From the NCBI GenBank assembly GCA_958445895.1, contig CAUCTV010000054.1:1-8580 (forward strand): DNA of 8,580 nucleotides. Direction: 5' to 3'. The number at the start of each line of letters is the position of its first letter. The stretch's first letter is position 1. This document shows, piece after piece, positions 6,469-8,580 of this stretch. Origin of the DNA: an uncultured Collinsella sp. (GTDB taxonomy: Bacteria > Actinomycetota > Coriobacteriia > Coriobacteriales > Coriobacteriaceae). The translations under genes and the position numbers were made by a program. The notes below the pieces were generated by a model, which ran no database searches, was not told the origin of the DNA, and saw only the letters and a program-made list of their open reading frames with translations.

Positions 6469-8200
6469 GGTCTAAGTATCCTCTCACGTCTGCTTCGTAG
6501 TCCTCGATAATTTGCGGTCCTGCTGATCCAAATTCAATAACGGTGTCGCCCACCAGGTCAAAGAGCGCTTCGTTGATGCTATCGACGAGCATGTCCTCAC
6601 TCTTGCCCGACTGTTCCACCGCCGATGCCGTCTGTGCTGCGTTTTGCTCGAGTAGCGCTCGAAGATAGGCGTCTGCGGCGGGATCGAGTGCGGACGCGGT
6701 GTCGGCGGGCGCGGGCGTTGGCGCGAGGAGCGGGGCTACGACGCCAAACTGCTCGGTGGAGATGGTCGGCTCGTCGGCTTCGTTGCGCTCCGTGGGCACC
6801 GTGACCGCCTCGGCAATCACGTCGGACGCGGGCTTGGCTTCCAGCTGCTCGGAGCCCGCCACGTCAACCTGTGCGGGCGCATCGTCCTCGCGCTCCTCGT
6901 CGATCAAAAGCGCCTCGCGCGTTTGCGCGGCGGCGCTCCGAATGTGCCCCAGCTGACTCAGATCGATATCGATCTTGACGGGCTGGTGTGCGGCGTCCCA
7001 CGAAAGCCATGCCACAATCTCGTCATCGATAATCTTGGCCAGATATTTGGGGACCTTTTCTTCCTTAAGGGGATGGGCGGGGTCCAGCGCCAGGCGCAGG
7101 CGTTGGTCGCAGGCGCGCATCATTTCACCGAGCTTGCTGCTCTTTTGCCTGCTACCGTGAATCCGCATGCATTCCCAAAAACCGTTTTGGCAACGGTAGA
7201 TATGGATGGGGTCCAGACGGTATTCGCAGTCCTCGTGGCGCTCGGGCGCAAAGAATACGGCCGAGGCAAACATGGTGTAGGGCATGGCCGTCTCCTCCCC
7301 AAATAAACTTGCCACGATGCCGGTCTTTCGGTGCGTGTCATAGTAGCGCGCCATGCGGACATACACGGCGCACGCCACGTGGCGCAGATCACGGTGGTGG
7401 CTGCGGTCGAGCCGCGAGCTACTTAGGTTGTACGTGGAGAGGGCGTTGATGGCGGCCATGAGTCGCTCCTCGCGCACCTCATCGGGCGGAAGGGGGAGCG
7501 TGGGCTCGGAGGTTTTGCGACGCTTAGGGGTCTGGCCGGACGGTGCCGGTACAAGGTCTCGTGCCGCGCGCCGCAGTTCGATAAGGGCGTTATCGAACAT
7601 GACGGTTTTAGAGTCGCGAAGCAGCTTGGGGTCGAGCCCGTGGAACACGGCGTAATCTTGCAGCCACACGCGCGCAAACCGGTCGATGCCGGGCTCGAAG
7701 GCGCGATAGACATCCCAAAAAGCCTTGATCTTGTTAAAACCATCGAGCGGATCATCTACGCCAATGCCGCAGATCAGCTCGTAGAGATACAAGAAGGCAA
7801 ACGAGGTCGATGTCTCCTCGATATTCCCGCGGCGCACTTGGGCACGCCAGGTAAAGTAGCCGCGCAACTGCCGGTCGCTCATGGCGTTGTAGGTGGGAAA
7901 GTACGACTTAAAGGTGCCGTTGTAGGGACAGTCGTCCTCAAAGTCGGCCATCAGCAGGCCTTGGCGGTAGAAAAGTTCGGCTTCCGAAAGCCAACGGCCC
8001 GCGCCGCCCTTTGGGTCTTCTTGCCAACGCGATATCTCACGCATCTTGCGGTATTGGTCGGGGAGGAAGTTCTGCATCTGTCGGCCGGTCTTGAGAATCG
8101 GCTCGTCTGCGTAGATTTCGTTTGAGAAGCGGGCGGACTGATGGGTCCGAGCCTCGGCCATAATGCGCTCGATGAGCATCTTGATGTCCTGGTCGGCCAC
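6461..8200 (-). CDS. TerB-N / TerB-C domain protein heading the ATPase-helicase operon
   Basis: The protein has 579 residues, starting at GTG 8200 behind AGGAGG. No signal peptide or membrane segment is seen. Residues about 70-215 match the TerB-N domain (YFTWRAQVRRGN at 115-126, FAFLYLYELICGIG, DRFARVWLQDYAVFHGLD). Next come a short basic/Pro linker (about 217-240) and a conserved-looking central region (240-430) with MPYTMFASAVFF, LDPIHIYRCQNGFWECMRIHG and VKIDIDLSQLGHIRS. An Ala/Glu/Pro-rich, probably disordered linker (431-505) leads to a C-terminal TerB-C-like segment (about 505-577) with INEALFDLVGDTVIEF and IIEDYEADV. The domains are named after the tellurite-resistance protein TerB, but no other ter gene is here and I could not recognise the TerB core helical domain itself. 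Published comparative genomics of Ter-linked systems connected such proteins with helicases and ATPases in predicted DNA-processing or anti-viral modules. The protein is probably the sensor or scaffold of the complex, without catalytic motifs I can name. Confidence 0.85.
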   Translation of the reverse strand: MADQDIKMLIERIMAEARTHQSARFSNEIYADEPILKTGRQMQNFLPDQYRKMREISRWQEDPKGGAGRWLSEAELFYRQGLLMADFEDDCPYNGTFKSYFPTYNAMSDRQLRGYFTWRAQVRRGNIEETSTSFAFLYLYELICGIGVDDPLDGFNKIKAFWDVYRAFEPGIDRFARVWLQDYAVFHGLDPKLLRDSKTVMFDNALIELRRAARDLVPAPSGQTPKRRKTSEPTLPLPPDEVREERLMAAINALSTYNLSSSRLDRSHHRDLRHVACAVYVRMARYYDTHRKTGIVASLFGEETAMPYTMFASAVFFAPERHEDCEYRLDPIHIYRCQNGFWECMRIHGSRQKSSKLGEMMRACDQRLRLALDPAHPLKEEKVPKYLAKIIDDEIVAWLSWDAAHQPVKIDIDLSQLGHIRSAAAQTREALLIDEEREDDAPAQVDVAGSEQLEAKPASDVIAEAVTVPTERNEADEPTISTEQFGVVAPLLAPTPAPADTASALDPAADAYLRALLEQNAAQTASAVEQSGKSEDMLVDSINEALFDLVGDTVIEFGSAGPQIIEDYEADVRGYLDHE

Positions 8201-8204
8201 CGCT

Positions 8205-8210
8205 CCTCCT
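8205..8210 (-). promoter_or_regulatory. Ribosome binding site for the TerB-N gene
   Basis: The minus strand reads AGGAGG, then AGCG, then the GTG start at 8200-8198. The strong match supports GTG as the start. The next in-frame ATG (codon 8) has no such site. Confidence 0.75.
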
Positions 8211-8280
8211 CTCGAACGCAGCTACGGTGACCTCATATCATAGCACAGCATCAAACAGATGTTCGAGATACCGCTGCGTT
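8210..8280. repeat. Two pairs of inverted 8-mers bracketing the operon promoter
   Basis: TCTCGAAC (8210-8217) is inverted as GTTCGAGA (8261-8268), and AACGCAGC (8215-8222) is inverted as GCTGCGTT (8273-8280). The upstream copies overlap or flank the -35 region. The downstream copies lie in the leader, up to the ribosome binding site. Since the upstream copies precede the predicted transcription start, they would act on DNA, as operator half-sites for a looping or multimeric regulator, and not as an RNA hairpin. No regulator gene is visible nearby, and chance is not excluded. Confidence 0.35.
8237..8265 (-). promoter_or_regulatory. Extended -10 promoter of the TerB-N operon
   Basis: On the minus strand TGC-TATGAT (8245-8237) is an extended -10 element, with TATGAT matching TATAAT in five of six bases. 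Seventeen bases upstream, CGAACA (8265-8260) is only a weak -35 (three of six), as is common for extended -10 promoters. Transcription would start near 8230, leaving a leader of about 30 bases before GTG 8200. The operon could thus be expressed independently of the membrane-protein gene that ends at 8288. Confidence 0.5.
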
Positions 8281-8287
8281 GCTAGAT

Positions 8288-8580
8288 TTAGAACAGGAGG
8301 GCGTATATGACGGCGATGACGACGGAGGGAAGCATATTGGCCGTGCGGAAGGTCTGAGGACGGATGAGGTTGACGCCGACGCAGAAGATGAGCATGGAGC
8401 CTACGAGCGAAAGGCTGTTGAGGGCTGCTGTGGTCATGATGGGGGAGAGCGCGCCGGCAAACAACGTGATCGTCCCCTGGAACACGGCGACGGGCAGGGC
8501 GGAGAAGATGCAGCCGCGGCCAAGCGAGGCCGTCATGGTGCAGACGATGATGCAGTCCAGTGCGCCCTTGAGGGCAAGCG
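8288..8580 (-). CDS. DUF554 (YqgA/YdfK-like) integral membrane protein, C-terminal part
   Basis: The frame is open to the window edge, so the N-terminal part lies outside and about 97 residues are visible. ATG 8536 is internal. Upstream of it the frame reads LALKGALDCIIVCT, which with MTASLGRGCIFSALPV continues the typical DUF554 pattern. Hydrophobic segments follow: VAVFQGTITLFAGALS, the long stretch around LNSLSLVGSMLIFCVGVNLI, and a last helix ANMLPSVVIAVIYALLF just before the TAA. DUF554 proteins are small multi-pass inner-membrane proteins of unsettled transport-like function. The gene points the same way as the TerB-N operon and ends 87 bases before that operon's start codon, with no clear terminator between. 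Some read-through is possible, but a functional link is not implied. Confidence 0.85.
   Translation of the reverse strand, partial: LALKGALDCIIVCTMTASLGRGCIFSALPVAVFQGTITLFAGALSPIMTTAALNSLSLVGSMLIFCVGVNLIRPQTFRTANMLPSVVIAVIYALLF

Noticed and set aside
2603..8200. A full BREX or DISARM locus
   Set aside because: Only BrxD-like and BrxHI-like genes are seen; no methylase, PglZ, PglW, PglY, BrxA/B/C or phospholipase-D gene occurs within the window.
2603..8200. Genomic island signature (flanking tRNA, integrase, direct repeats, altered base composition)
   Set aside because: None of these is visible in the window, and codon use is like that of the neighbouring genes.

Overview
The window looks like chromosomal DNA of a GC-rich Gram-positive actinobacterium, most likely class Coriobacteriia and perhaps Collinsella. 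This assignment rests on the GC-rich codon use, the strong purine-rich ribosome binding sites, a bacterial Elp3, and an intergenic palindrome built on CTGGGACGGGG that resembles repeats I associate with Collinsella. It is an inference from memory. All genes share similar base composition, so nothing here looks freshly acquired.

Layout: positions 1-2417 hold two plus-strand genes that form a translationally close pair. The first is the 3' part of a radical-SAM/GNAT tRNA-modifying enzyme (Elp3). The second, starting at the base after its stop codon, is a membrane-anchored spermidine-synthase-like Rossmann methyltransferase-fold protein. Between them and the convergent genes to the right (about 2418-2607) lies a striking nested double inverted repeat. 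A perfect 36-bp-arm palindrome sits inside a second, related palindrome with about 40-bp arms, and the outer one reaches into the stop codon of the neighbouring helicase gene.

Positions 2603-8200 hold a three-gene minus-strand operon, transcribed from right to left: a TerB-N/TerB-C domain protein (6461-8200), a BrxD-like P-loop ATPase (5164-6468, overlapping the first gene by 8 bases) and an Lhr/BrxHI-like superfamily 2 helicase (2603-5047). An extended -10 promoter flanked by inverted 8-mers precedes the operon. A hairpin that could act as an attenuator lies between the ATPase and the helicase. The BrxD-like ATPase and Lhr-like helicase are the pair found in type 2 BREX phage-defence loci, but no methylase, alkaline-phosphatase-like PglZ, PglY or PglW is visible. 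The TerB-N/TerB-C protein takes the leading position. This is the most interesting part of the window: a compact, self-contained, probably DNA-processing, stress or defence module whose biochemical function is unknown to me.

The right edge (8288-8580) is the C-terminal part of a DUF554 (YqgA/YdfK-like) membrane protein on the minus strand, upstream of the TerB-N operon. There are no gene-free stretches above 300 bases, and I saw no tRNA, rRNA, CRISPR array, insertion sequence or transposase.
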